From Anisakis pegreffii (taxonomy: Eukaryota; Nematoda; Chromadorea; Rhabditida; Anisakidae), in assembly GCA_035041965.1 (NCBI GenBank), contig JAPYMA010003053.1:1-64000 (forward strand): a stretch of DNA of 64,000 nucleotides, given 5' to 3'. Positions 37,013 to 50,100 of the stretch are shown here, in pieces. Within the stretch, counting starts at the first letter, position 1. Each line of letters begins with the position of its first letter. A program made the translations under genes and the position numbers. The notes under the pieces are model-generated. The model did not search any database, was not told where the DNA came from, and was given only the letters and a program-made list of their open reading frames with translations.

Positions 37013-40000
37013 ATGTTGATCATATCAAACTCAACATTTTGTAATTTCGATGATCTGACGAAGAAGTGAATTTGGCTATTTGCTGAAAAAGTTTGCAACT
37101 GTTAATCTGGGAAATAATTTTAAAAAAAAGTGTGCTGGCTTCAAAAATTTGAGTAAAGCGATCTTATCAAATCAAAATTTCAGTCGTTCAGTGAAACCTT
37201 CGATGATAAGTCAACTCTGAAGCGTTTTCTGCATAAATTAATGCCTGGCAGCAGTTGAATGAGTTCATGCGAGCAATGAATGAAATGAATTTTTCAATTC
37301 CTTTCGGTCGAATTGTTTTTTTTTTGAGTTTCAAACGTGCAACTTGATAAAAATTCAACGAATTCGCCAATTGAAATGGTGATTTATTCCGTTTTTCGAA
37401 GGCTAATATTTATTTCGTAGTTCAGAGTTTACCCAGTAACGCATCACCGTGATTACATCAAGATGTGAACTATCGTTTGGTTTGTTATTCATTTCTTCAT
37501 TTGTACAACGAGATTAATAAATTGTCTGCGTACTAATGATGGCATCCGCTCAGAAAAATCCAACAATTTCAGTCGGAATTCCGATTCCGACCGAGCAATT
37601 CCGAGTATCGGAATGCAGAAATTTCGTATTCCGATCGACATGGATGCCATCCATCACTAGTGTGTACAATCGAAAACAAGATGTTAAATCTGTTGACGTA
37701 TCACTTCTCGTCACTCAGTCCACTAGAGAACGTTGCTAACGACAAAGGTAACATAGGAATACTCGACACTTGAGGATTGCCATCGGCAGCGGTTATCTTC
37801 CATGGCGATAGGTGCGCACTTCCCTGAATTGTCACTGAAACATGTTATATTCTCGCACGAATGCTTGGATCGATGCTATTAAAGCAACAACAAACTCTTC
37901 AGATGAATTATACTCTTGTTATTCTTTTAATCAGGCGAAAAAAAATTGTGAGTGGTTCACTTATTGTTAGTAAGTGGTGTATATGATGATGAAGATAATG
38001 ATCGTTCTCGTGTCCTAATGAACTCACTTCTGTTGAGTGCAAAGACCTCTGGATTTTTGTGGCGATGAATCGCTGATCCGAAACGCTCATTTGTCGGAAT
38101 GATTGATGAACACATCAACGATACTAATCTATAATGTGCGATTACAATCTTCTATATCACCTGCGATTAGTCAACATTTGTCTCAGTGTATGCGGATATT
38201 CATAACAAATTGAACTAGTCTATGAACTTCCTGCCTCCTCGTAATATAGCTTCCTGCTTCCTCAACGCCTAAGAATGCTCATGTGAAGTGAACATTTCCA
38301 AACGATGTCCAATGTGCAAACTTGAGATCAGTGTCGAATCAATCACATTTATACGGTCATCAGTAAAAATTATTTGCTACTAAACGATCGTTGCGATTGC
38401 TTTGCATCAGTCCGACTCATCCGATGTGCGTTGATGCATTTAACTTCATTCCAATCATTCAAAATTTCAGAAGATAATTTTTCATCGGTCATTCAACCTG
38501 AAAAAAATGAATGAAGGTTTGCTAACGTTCAATTGCAAACAACAAAAATTGTGGCATAATGAATGTGAATAAATGAAGCCTTCTGCCGGCGTAAAATGCT
38601 TCCTTGTATATGTTAGTTAATTATGGCTGTTTTAATTACGAAAGAACACGTTATCGTATGCGATTGGTGAGGATCGCTTCATTGAGTGCATCATAGTCGA
38701 GCTTGTTTTCATGCAGTAATGTGTTTTGTGAATGTGTGCTGGATGTTCTTCTCTGAATATTGTTTCGATTCAAATGTTCAGTTGAACATGTACTTTTTTT
38801 GGACTAGTTTTACGAAGGAATTCTGAGAAATTTCTTCAGAAACACATATAGTGGAAAGTGGCGACGAACGTGTGTGCTTGGTCGGTTTTACTCTTGAAAA
38901 TGGAGAATTGGGGAGATATTGAATGCTTTGTATCCATTCGATCTATATAAATGCTCTCATTTTCCCACCAACATTTCATAACGTATTGAATGTTGTGGGT
39001 ATCAAATAATCCGAACGTCATGCGACAAACTGCAAACAATATCAGAATGTCGAGATGACGCACGAGTAAAGTGCAGCTGAACGAGAAGCAGCAGAACCTT
39101 AGAATCGCCGAAGATGTTCTCAAGCTTTTGTTTTCTTCCATGTGATCCATCTACGGTGATACTGATCAAATCATAGCATCTCCCCTCCAGCACACCGATC
39201 GCCACAACGGTTATGGTATGTTTTATTTTGCACTATTGAAAAAATGCAAATCAATGAACAGAAAGCGTGAACATTATCTGTGACCGCATTAAATTGTTCT
39301 GACAGCAGATTTGCTAATTCCATTGTAGCTTGTGGGATTTTAATTCCTATGTGATTCACACTTCAATTTAATTGCTCTTGTATTGAGCAATATCCCATGT
39401 GAATGCTCTACTTCAATTTCCTGTAGCACTTCTTCGTGTGCTTATTCTAGAACCTTTCATTACGTAACACTTATTGAAAGTTCCTAGAACTAAATAACTA
39501 ATCAACTTCACAAAAGGTTGCACTGAATTCCCAAATGATCACCATTACCATTGAACTTCTTACATAGGTATAATAAGAGTTGATTAACAACTTGGGCCAT
39601 CTCAATGAAATCTTTCATCTCAAGTCGGTCAGCTCTGGATCACTTTTTGGCTTTTCTCATTGTTGTCATCTCTTCTAGTGTATGCACAATTCTATCAGCT
39701 ATTTCTCAACTGACGACTTCGAGAGCTTTGAAAATCTTTGATTAGGACTTCTAAATTTTTCAATTGAACGCAAAAACATTTGCTCATTTTCCGCTGTCAG
39801 GTGGATTTCAAAGGTGTATGAAAGCCGCATGTGAACGAACTTTTGAAATCATATATATCCTCTATCCACACGAAGTGTGACTTCGGCTCAGCTTCCACGT
39901 CTACCATCTTCTGTCAGTCAAAATACCGCTTGCAGGGTTACTTGTTTATCTATTTAATGCTAATGACACATTTAAACGAATATCGAATGAGAGTGCAATA

Positions 40001-43000
40001 GAGATGACAAAACAAAATACAGGTGATAGAAAACAATGAACTGCTGATTGCCACTAGGCTTATCCTCAGTGTTATCATAATCAAGTTATGATTAGGCAGG
40101 GAAAACAGAGACGAAAACGGATGTTTCGAATTAGATAATAGAACAGATCCGATCCGTCCCTATAATGAATATCAAGGTCGGATAAAAGTGATGCAATGAA
40201 GTGACTGACATGTGTTCAGTGACAAGTGCCTAGCAGAAACAATCGTGCGCTTTTAATGCTAATTACACATTTGAACGAATATCAACGAGACTACTTCGAC
40301 AAATGACTGAATCTCATCAGTGTAATGCAACCGCATTGTTGCATTCAACTGAGCACGGCATCAAACGAAACAAAAACGAAAAAAAGGAGAGGGAGTAATT
40401 CGAATACGGTTGAATTGGCTTGTTTGAATGAATGGCTGATTGAAATTGACGATGAAACAGCGACACATGAATATCGACTGAACAAAATTGCTCGTCTCTA
40501 ATCAGCTGACTTAAGGCAGTGATGAAATATTGAATGCAAAAACAATGAATTCATTCCTTAATGAGATAGTTGGATCCTAGATGCTATTGATCATGAAAAA
40601 AAACAACAAAACAACGACGAATGATCAGATGAGACTGCGTTGGTCACATTTTGATGAATTTGATGAAATGACAACGTATCACATTTATGATTCCAGTATT
40701 TCTTTTCATTAGCCGTCATTCTCCACCTTTGTTGGGAACATTTATTCATTAGTGGTGCTGAATTCTATCCATTTAGCTATTCAGCTATCGCCTTGCTGAA
40801 TTTATTACTGGATCGGTGTGGTTGCAGATAACGCTATCATGATTGTCTATTTGGTAGTTGACGTTTCAATGCATAGTAATGAATATAATGCACAATGTAT
40901 GAATGCTAACACGTTTACATCAAACGCGATACTTGACTCATTCACTGGGTTTCAATTGTCAGGTGGAAGGGTAATTTATCAAACACTTGCACGAACATTC
41001 CAAAAGATATGTGCGCATTTTGCATGCATTTGTGAGAAATTAGAAAACTTTCGATTCGATAAGCACATGTTCCAAAATCGGTCTAAAATGAGCGAAAAAG
41101 TTTCTGAGAACGTGGACAAATTGTCGTGTTGGGTCGTGTTGGAGTGCAACAAAATTTTTTTTTTGAAAAGGTGGGAGACAGATGGTTGAGGAGATATTTT
41201 CGTGCTGAAACGGTTGTTAGTGATTGTTACTGATCAAATACGGGACTCAAACAAAATGCTCAGTTTAGTTAATTGAATTCGTCGTGAAACATTCTTGTGC
41301 GCAATGGTTCTGGTGCGTTGATAATTTGTTTAGCAATTGTCATGTGCCCTTTATCAAAAGCAAGCAAGCAGTATTTTCCGGTGATTCGCTCGCTGAAATA
41401 TTCAACCGTCATTGCATTCATCATTCACGCTAACAGCCTTACAATCAAAACAAAATAGCTCCCTCCTCTAATGCGTTTTTAGTGAGAGTTCCATTAGTAT
41501 GTATGGTGCTGTCAACATCATGAGGTACGTAAACACCATTAATATCTAAATGAAGCGTTCTTCACTCATAACTATTCATCACAAATACAATTTCAACGAA
41601 TTGCATCACATCTGATTCTTTTCCAGTGGTTAAAAGAAGGAAAGTCGTATAATCGCGGAGAATTACGCCGAAGGTTTCTCAATAGATTATCGCAATTATT
41701 CAATTGCATTTTTTTGAAGATTCTCATAGGTTTTTGATTGTTTGGCAGGAATATTATTCCGCTAACCGAGGAAAGGGCATGAGAAAGTACTCATGTCTAA
41801 AGACCAATATCCACAGGCATTCACATACCGTATGTGGGAGGTTGATGGAAAATTTTGAAAGGAACATAATTATACACGCATAGGAGATGAAATTTAAGGT
41901 GTTTGAAGTTGCATATGTGCGGATTTGTTTGGCTGATATGGATGATGAACGGGATGAAAAATATGGAAACTAAATGAGATTAGGGCGCACTCACTCGTGG
42001 GTAATGTGAAGCAACCAAAATAATTGAGTTAGCTAATGCAAAGGAAATGCTTTCATTCCTGAGGAGCGAAAATATTACCATCACTACTATCATAAGGTCT
42101 GTTTACTACTTCTCATCGCAACATTCACAAACAAGTGATAATAATATACGGCAGTTCTGAGTACAGCAGCACTTCGATTGAGTGGGTGGTGACTTCTTGA
42201 AGCAAAACGACTGATTTGTCGGTGAGATTGCATCTGAACGTTGCAATCAAGGAGCACTACTTAGCTGATTGCTCTTGATTATATTTTGTTCATGTGCTCA
42301 TGAGTGTTATGATAATTTTGCATTCAGATGGAAGATGGCAAACGCAAGAGGGAATTGGAAACTAACTAAGAATCAACATCCAACATAGTTTTTCATTGGC
42401 TCACAAAGATTTGTTTTTGTCATCAGTAATTACTGAGTGCTTAGCGTGTAGCACCAGTAGTAATAAGGAATCACTTGTGGATAAGTAGAAAGTTGCGTTG
42501 GTGTTCTCAAATGTATCTACAATCATTGCGCGTTGCCTACTCAACCGAAGAGCTCCTTTTATAATAGCACTTTCATCAGGCGATTACTTTGAAAATTTCA
42601 ATTTGAAGACGTTGAACATAGATGAGTTGTTGTTCCATATCGAGTCAATTCAAATTGAATGCTTTTTTGTGCTCAGTCCTCTTCTGTCGTTTGTTTTGAG
42701 TGCATTCCACCGAAAATTACGAGCAGATTCGTCTCAGTGGCGAAAGCGCTGTCGACGATAAATTCTATGAGGAAGGAGGAGTGATATATGAGGTTTGGTT
42801 TGCAGCAAAACGAATTTAACTTGAATAAAAATATGCTCTGAAACTGCTAAAGAGCTCAGCTTATTTGCTGGTTTGTAGAGTCCGATTAATGCTAGATAGA
42901 AACGATGGATGGCATCACTGAAGGTTGGACCACCTAAACACAAGTTGAAATTTCATTTAAACGCTGCTACCCACCACAAAAAACTAACAATAAGTTCCCT

Positions 43001-43773
43001 GTCTTGATCACTAATAAGGCTATCAACGAATACAACTGTAGTGATCAGCTATCAAATCTATTGAATTGCATTATTGTTTTATTAGAACGAACAAGTGACA
43101 AGCCAGCTGAGTAAAGGGACCTGCAAAAGAACTGATCACATTTGTCATATTTTTTGCTGTTCCTATAGGACATCTCATGTTCCGTTCACATAAACCCCAA
43201 AGGACACTAGCAAACTTGCTGTTATCACTGGTTATTAAATGAATTAGGAATGACCGAAATCATTAGAAGAAACGATAATTGAAGCTCACAATCGTTGACC
43301 TTATTTTTAATGATTATTACATCGTTTTGTGGTCATCGATCGTTGTTGCTGTGGTGGTCGATAAGGAGCTCGCACAAAAAACTCTGCTGCTCCCTCATTG
43401 CTCGCCATCGCTCGAGCGAGTTTTTTTCCGTCGAGTGCTCATGCTCACCAAATTTTGTCCGACTCACTCAGAGAATTTGTGACTTTCAACCAAAGCAAAT
43501 TTTTGCTCAAAGCATTCTGCTTGCACACTCATAAGCCCTACCATGCCGTGCTGACTCGTCAGATGTTTTCGTTCATAGAAATGTTCCTTATTAAGCATTT
43601 GAAAGCTTCCGCGCCGATTTCTGTTTCATCGTTTTAGTTATTATGTGATGATTTGAAATATACGAGATGTGTGAAGCGTTTTGAATGATTGCGCGTGTTC
43701 GTTTCAAACTAGAATATTATTGTCTGTGGTCTTTGAAGCTGAAATTTTGTTTGATTTGAGGAAAGTTAAAAGG

Positions 43774-43983
43774 ATGATGTTCATGACAGAAAAAGACACG
43801 TCGCAATCAGCATCCTCATCAGTGCCATCCGGATCAGTCAGTAGCAGCACTCCTTCGACAGCAACGATTCATCAGCAACGTAAGGCGCGTCGTAAATGGA
43901 CGTCTGCATTCCGTGTAATGCAATCGTTGCATCGTTTGAAACACCCGCCCATGCATCACCACCAGCATCACGCACACCATGAG
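43774..43983 (+). CDS. Probable alternative or first 5' exon of the STAC-like gene
   Basis: An ATG after a short leader that follows TTTGATTTGAG opens 70 codons: a Ser/Thr-rich start (SQSASSSVPSGSVSSS), a basic motif (RKARRKWTSAFRVMQSLHRL) and a His run, ending at GAG|GTCGGT. The low-complexity basic style matches the N-termini of STAC proteins and the next exon block. The phase does not join cleanly to the block starting at 44190, so either a small exon is missing from my model, the two belong to alternative transcripts, or this exon is spurious. Confidence 0.4.
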
Positions 43984-44189
43984 GTCGGTTGCTCTTGCTT
44001 GGCCACTTCTGATTTCAGCTTTTCATTCTCTTCTAACGCTTGTGTGCTATCTCAAAATTGACTAAGCTCGAATTCAGTTGAACTCAAGTGTTCCATTCAT
44101 TCTTCGTTTCTATTTGTATTCAATTCAGTTGCATTTCATCAATTCCATCCATCCCATTCTAATTGAACCCAACCCACCGACAACACAAA

Positions 44190-47100
44190 ATGACTAGCAG
44201 ACGGGCCAGTCTACCTCATACCCCCCTACCGTTGAACTTTCAACAGTCACATCAACATCCGCATCGACTCCACTCACGCACATCACAACCTCAACTTATC
44301 CTCGATTATCCCACCAATCAACACTCTGATAGCAATAATCATTCACAACATCTCTTTTCTGATGGCGGTAACGTTTCTAATAATCGCAATAGTGCATATC
44401 GTCATGGTTCATTACTGCCTTTATCGGATGCTGCGCTTCGCTATGGTGCAGTGCAATTCCCGAGACGTGAACTATTCGAGCAATCGCGCGGCTCTCAGCC
44501 CCAACTCTCGTCTCGTTCAAATCGTACTTCGCGACCGGTGATCACCCCAAAGAACTCCAAGTCAATATCTTATCAAACCAAACAACCAGCGTATTGCGCA
44601 TACGGTTCATCAGAATCACTTCATTTTGTAGCGTTGCAACACCAACGCCAAACCCAATACCATCGACCATCGTTCAATATTCCATCGTCGTCAATCATTC
44701 CCATTGATTCTCCACCCTCATCCAGTCTACTTACGCATCGAAAGAGCAGCACTCAGTCGAAATGCTCATCACCGAATTCTCCAATTTCCATTCACGTTTC
44801 CAAACATTTCACCACAACTTCACCACCACACCCTACACCAGCAGTAGTCAACGCTGAACATCCCAAAAAACCACCACCTGATCGAAGAATATTTAAACAT
44901 GCACCAAAATCTGATCTTGCTTATCGATTTCAGAAACACCTCGATCACTCAGCTGAATCAACGCCGCTTAGAGGTAAGCCGAATGTTCATTCATCATATT
45001 TCAGAGGTAACTCTTAATTATAGTGGGCTGTGATAATAGGCGATGACAATTGCTATGTTTCTGAGAAGAAATCTTAGCGATGGATTATGATAGAGGAAGT
45101 ATTATGATACGTTGCCATGAAGTTAACGTTCGCAACTGCTGACGGCAATCTTGCTCTGTATCGATTGTGGATGAGTGTCGTCGAGTGCGTAGCATGTTAT
45201 ATCTTTTCACATGTTATATCAAAACTGTTTCTTAGAACTTTCGAGTGTCGTCAGTAATTAATTCTTCAAAGCAGAATGAGGCTATGAGGCTATCTACTCG
45301 CTATTTCACACAGCTCATCACGGACTGATTCTGAGATGAACAACTGAACAAAAAAGCGAAATGCATATGCAAAGGCACTGAATCAAAACTGTATCAAAGG
45401 ATATGCATAGGATTCTAGTCGATGACGAAGAAGCGCTATAGAATGCGACTCACTGATGTCATTTTCATATATGGCCGTTGTGTTTCAAACAGTGCCCAAA
45501 CACGCCATTATTGCTGAAACCTAAAATTATTGCTAAGTTTCGGTGACATTTCTGCAAAATGATGAAGCATTAATGTGGAATATCTGCAATAATTTCATCA
45601 ATAAAGTTCATTTGCACTATACATTTTATCTTCATTATCAATTGAATTGTTGTAACTGAGGGACGAAAAAAAGAATCAATTTTGCTCGGTTACGAAGAAT
45701 GCAAAGACATCATTCAGTGTTAATATTAACGATCACTCAAACTAATTAACTGTGTGTCGAACGCGGCGGGATTGCATCGTTTTGATGATTACTGATGTTA
45801 TTAGTCACTTTAATGAGACTGCCTGCGGTGTGGTAATGTAAAAACATTGTACGAATCGAGTGAAGCATACTTCCGCATGTTTATGTATTCATAAAACTGA
45901 ACGAGTTATAACATAAAGACTACTGTCAATTTGGCTAAGCACTGATATTGTCTTGTACTGATCGTTTTGACGAATGATGCTCGCTCGCAAAATGGCACTT
46001 GAATTGACCGAATAGGTATTGGTAGATTCTTTGCGAACGGAGTTGATCAGAGTATTGTAGAGTGATTGTGAGCATCCGAACAAATTGTGCTGAACAGTTG
46101 CTGTTTCCAACGTTACTTGTTCCAGTCAAGCCAACCGTTACGAGATTAAATTACGCTGGCTCGATTGTTCGAGCATGTGTATTCATGCATTCACATTTGC
46201 ATAGATTTGTGTATTTATTATGCACACTACGTAAATAACAATAACAATTTGAGGTTTTCATCTATTTGAATGGGTAGGTAGATCTGTCAAAAGACTCGTC
46301 TAATAACGATACTATAGGACATTCCTATGCGCACTACAAAAAAAGTCCACTGCTATTTCGAAATGAGCAGAATGGTTCAGTGCCTCTAAGAGATAACTCA
46401 GTAAAAGAACGCCATAAATAACGATAACAGCCTGGATTTACACGATGATTGGAAATCAATTGGAGAATAAATTGCATTCTGAGTCATTCTAAAATCAAAC
46501 GTTTTTTTTTGTTGATTGAAATGAGTGTTCGAGAGCAATGAAACGAGACTATCGCGCAGTCATTGATTATTGTGTGCAATGGGTGTGTACATGTGAGAAT
46601 TTACAAGCAAATCTCAAAATTTTGATGTCGTTTTTTGTCTCATTTCAACGATCATACATTAGCCATCGTTACTGATTCCTATGAGTTATGCAAAAAAGCG
46701 CAGATTATATTCAGAATTAATGTAGTTGACAGTGACCTTTGAAACTATATGGTGCTCATTGCTGAAAGCGGAGAAATAAAACGCATTTCAAACAAGCATA
46801 TTCATGCGCTCATATCGAATGTAATCAAAATTGCATTTGCAATTCCCATTAACGCATTGCTTATGAATGTGTCTTTATGACACAAATAAGACGATTGTTT
46901 GATGAGGCATTTTAGACTATAAATGTTGAATGGGATCAGAATAATGTCATCGTCATCACCAGTCTAATCTGAAATTTATTAACTAGCGCTTTCTAGGAAA
47001 ATTCATTCGCTCTGAAAGCAGTCGGCAAAAACTTTGAGTTCATTCGAGACATCTTGCATTGAGAGCACTCGAAAAAAAAAAACTGATTTTAAAGAGTTTG

Positions 47101-50100
47101 TGCTTTTGGCACCCCCTGGCATGCCATCTTGCACCCCAGGGGTGCACAATGCAATCCCAGTTGAGGAACCCTTCGAAACGATCGAAACGTAACATGAAAA
47201 TGAATATGGTCGTTTGCTTCGATTAGATCACAAATCAATGACAGAGATTTCGAGGTGCGGAATTGTGTGATTAAATTGTGTCTTGTCTCACTCAGCAAAC
47301 CTTAACATTCCTTCCCATCAGCGAGTCAGCAACAGCGAGTAGAAATAAATTATTCGCTAAGAAGTGAACGAATCGTCACAAAGTGCTTACAGAGGGGAGC
47401 TGAGCTGTTTTGCTGTTATAACGTTATTCGCTTCAAGGTCCACATCGTTTGGTTTTTTTCATTCCATTCCTTCGCTGAACAAAGAAAAAAAACTTTCTCA
47501 ACATTGTTTTTCTGATAGCGAAACGTTCTTTATTTGATGAGTTTGAATGGAACGTTTGCTAAGCTTACATTAGGCGTTCAACTCATTTCAACGATTAAGA
47601 ACGCAAATTGAATGAAATTAAAATGGATAAGGCAATAAAAGTTGATTGAAATCAATTTGGACGCCCAACTGGGCATTTGTTCGCGAAAAATATTGATGCT
47701 TTAGGAAACACGGAAAGTTGTTTTCGAAGAAAACACGGAAATACGAATGACGACGGTATTGTGAAATGAATGAATCAGTATCGTAGCACGAGACCGAACT
47801 GAATTCATTGTCTATTCATGAAATTGATGAAGCTCACAAGGTATTTGACCGTTTGCAATAAAGATATTACGTTTATCTAGAAGTGACTCACTCACGGATA
47901 TTAATAGCTCAGATGCATATTCATGGATACTGAGATTGGCTTTGGACGCACAACACTGAGTGAGTATAGATGAATACATGTAATGCCCTGATTGGATACA
48001 CTGCCAGTAAGATAGTGCCTCGGAAGTAGAATGAGTACAGTCGTAAGTGATCGTCGCAAATTGCAATGGTAGCGTAGTCGGGAAATTTTTGCTGAGATTT
48101 TAACTCACTGATTTGTGGTTTGTCGTTGGCGAAGAGATGGCGAATTGCGGTGTATATGATACAATACATCGATGAAACGTTTCATGGCGCGTTTTTTTCC
48201 ATGTGTAGAGTCCGTCACCAAGGAACTGCCACCATATTTTACAGTTTTATGCAGATGTAGGAGCGAGAATGAATGCATTTGAGATGATGGCCTCATGAAG
48301 AGCTTTTGCTTTTTCGAGGAATCGATGAAATGTCCGATGAAAAGAAGAAATATGATGGGGAAAATGAATTCTGATGAGTGCGCTGAAAGAGTGTCCTTTG
48401 CGTGGTGTTGGCTGGCCACTTGAGTGGTATGCGAGCTGTTCAGTGAAATATCCTCCCGAATCATGGCGTGCTGATGATCCGTTTGATGAATTTTATAAAT
48501 CATTCATTGTGAGCATGTCAGTGCTTCACATTTCTAGGTCAATGCGAGTGTTCCGTGGTTTCATTGAAATAGCAACACCTCATCATCTAGCAACAGCTAT
48601 TACACATTCATTATACGAAAAATTTCCGATCGCATGAGAAATTCGTGTAGAATTTCAATCACTTGAGAATTCGCTCTCCAACTAAACACGCAACTGTCAA
48701 ATCGAAACAAATGCATAAAATTAATTCGTCACCGTCTCGAAAATTGCCCTATGCATGAGGTCCCGCAATGAAATTAAATTGGCTTTTGAAAATCGGTGAC
48801 TTGCTATAAAAAAATTGCTTTGGAGATGACAAATTTACATGAGATGGTTTTTGAGAAATGAAATTGAGACGAGATTTGATATCGTTAGTAGATCAATTGG
48901 GAATTGATAGTGATGACTTGATAAACAATGAATGATTCGAATTTCAGAATTCGAATCATCGATTGATCCGGTTTATTTGGCACTAAAGCAAGCAACCGGT
49001 AGATATGGAAGACGAGGCTCATCGGCACAAATGGATTCCACAACACCGTCACCACGCAATCTTTCGGATGCGTCACTGCAAGACTCTGGCTACGCAGAAA
49101 TTAGCTACAGTCGTGGGCAAATGGCCGGTTCTACGCCACAACTCGATCAGTCAGGTGAGAGCATGAATGCTATGTTAGGGTCTTTGAATCGTTTAGTTAA
49201 TTTTAGATCTAGCATGCTGTGAACTGAAAATGATGTTGAGCTCAGACTGTTGTCATATGTTTGTTTAGCTTCTTATTTGCGCGAATTTAATGCTTCTGAT
49301 GCTATGAATACATCAGTGATGGTGATCGTTCGATTCATGATTCGTGATCAATTTCGATTGAAACAATGCATGCAGATGTCTAGAGCTGTGCTGCGTGATT
49401 GTCTGTCTTACATCTAACAACGCTGAGCGCTGATTATCCGGTTATGAAATATCGCAGCAGTGTTCGTTCATTTAGCCTAATGCTCTTGCTGAACCGAAGC
49501 GAACTGATTCATTCGAAGACATCAAAAAGTCTATTTTGTTAGCAATAATGTTCGCTTATGCCATAGGTTCCTTATGCTCGCAATTAAGTATCAGTGTGAA
49601 TTGATCATTACAGCAATTCACTTGAATTTGAGTTTGGCAGTTATTATAGATTCAGGTGGAAGGAAACGTCCACCAAAACTGCATAAGCAAATGAAGTCGC
49701 TGTCGCTGGACTGCGCCGATCCAACTCCGATCACCAACACGATGCGTTCAAGTGAGTTTGTTGAAGCAGCTTCGAGCTTTCAACGCTATAATTACCAAGT
49801 GACTAGTCCATCGAATAGCTTTTCTCTATCAGTTTGTGGCGTTTGGCTTATGGCCGAGGACAACACCGCAGCTCATCTGGATGTATAAATTTATCGGTGA
49901 CATTCTCATGTATATGTTGACGTTCTGATTTCGATTTTAATTTATCGATGTAAATTTATGAATAATCTATCGCTGTTCTGTTGTGAACAAATTTGAAGCA
50001 GACAACAGCTTAGATGCGTTCGCATTTAACTACTCAGCTACTGTTCAGATGTGTTTTGAAGTGATTGATTCGGAATTCAGCAATCATTTGATGTCATCCG

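Larger units (their letters stand above)
35926..43773. other. Non-coding stretch upstream of the STAC-like gene
   Basis: About 7.8 kb of AT-rich DNA. Frames of 80-125 codons (35787-36128, 36375-36695, 40818-41189) lack motifs and splice partners. It contains a 49-base direct repeat, a cluster of ATTCCGA heptamers at 37573-37634 and a diverged repeat of about 40 bases at 39953-39992 and 40252-40291. The last few hundred bases (43280-43640) are less AT-rich and may contain the promoter of the downstream gene. Confidence 0.55.

Noticed and set aside
40818..41189. 123-codon frame as a gene
   Set aside because: No recognisable domain and no supporting splice or start signal. It has the same chance-frame character as its neighbours.
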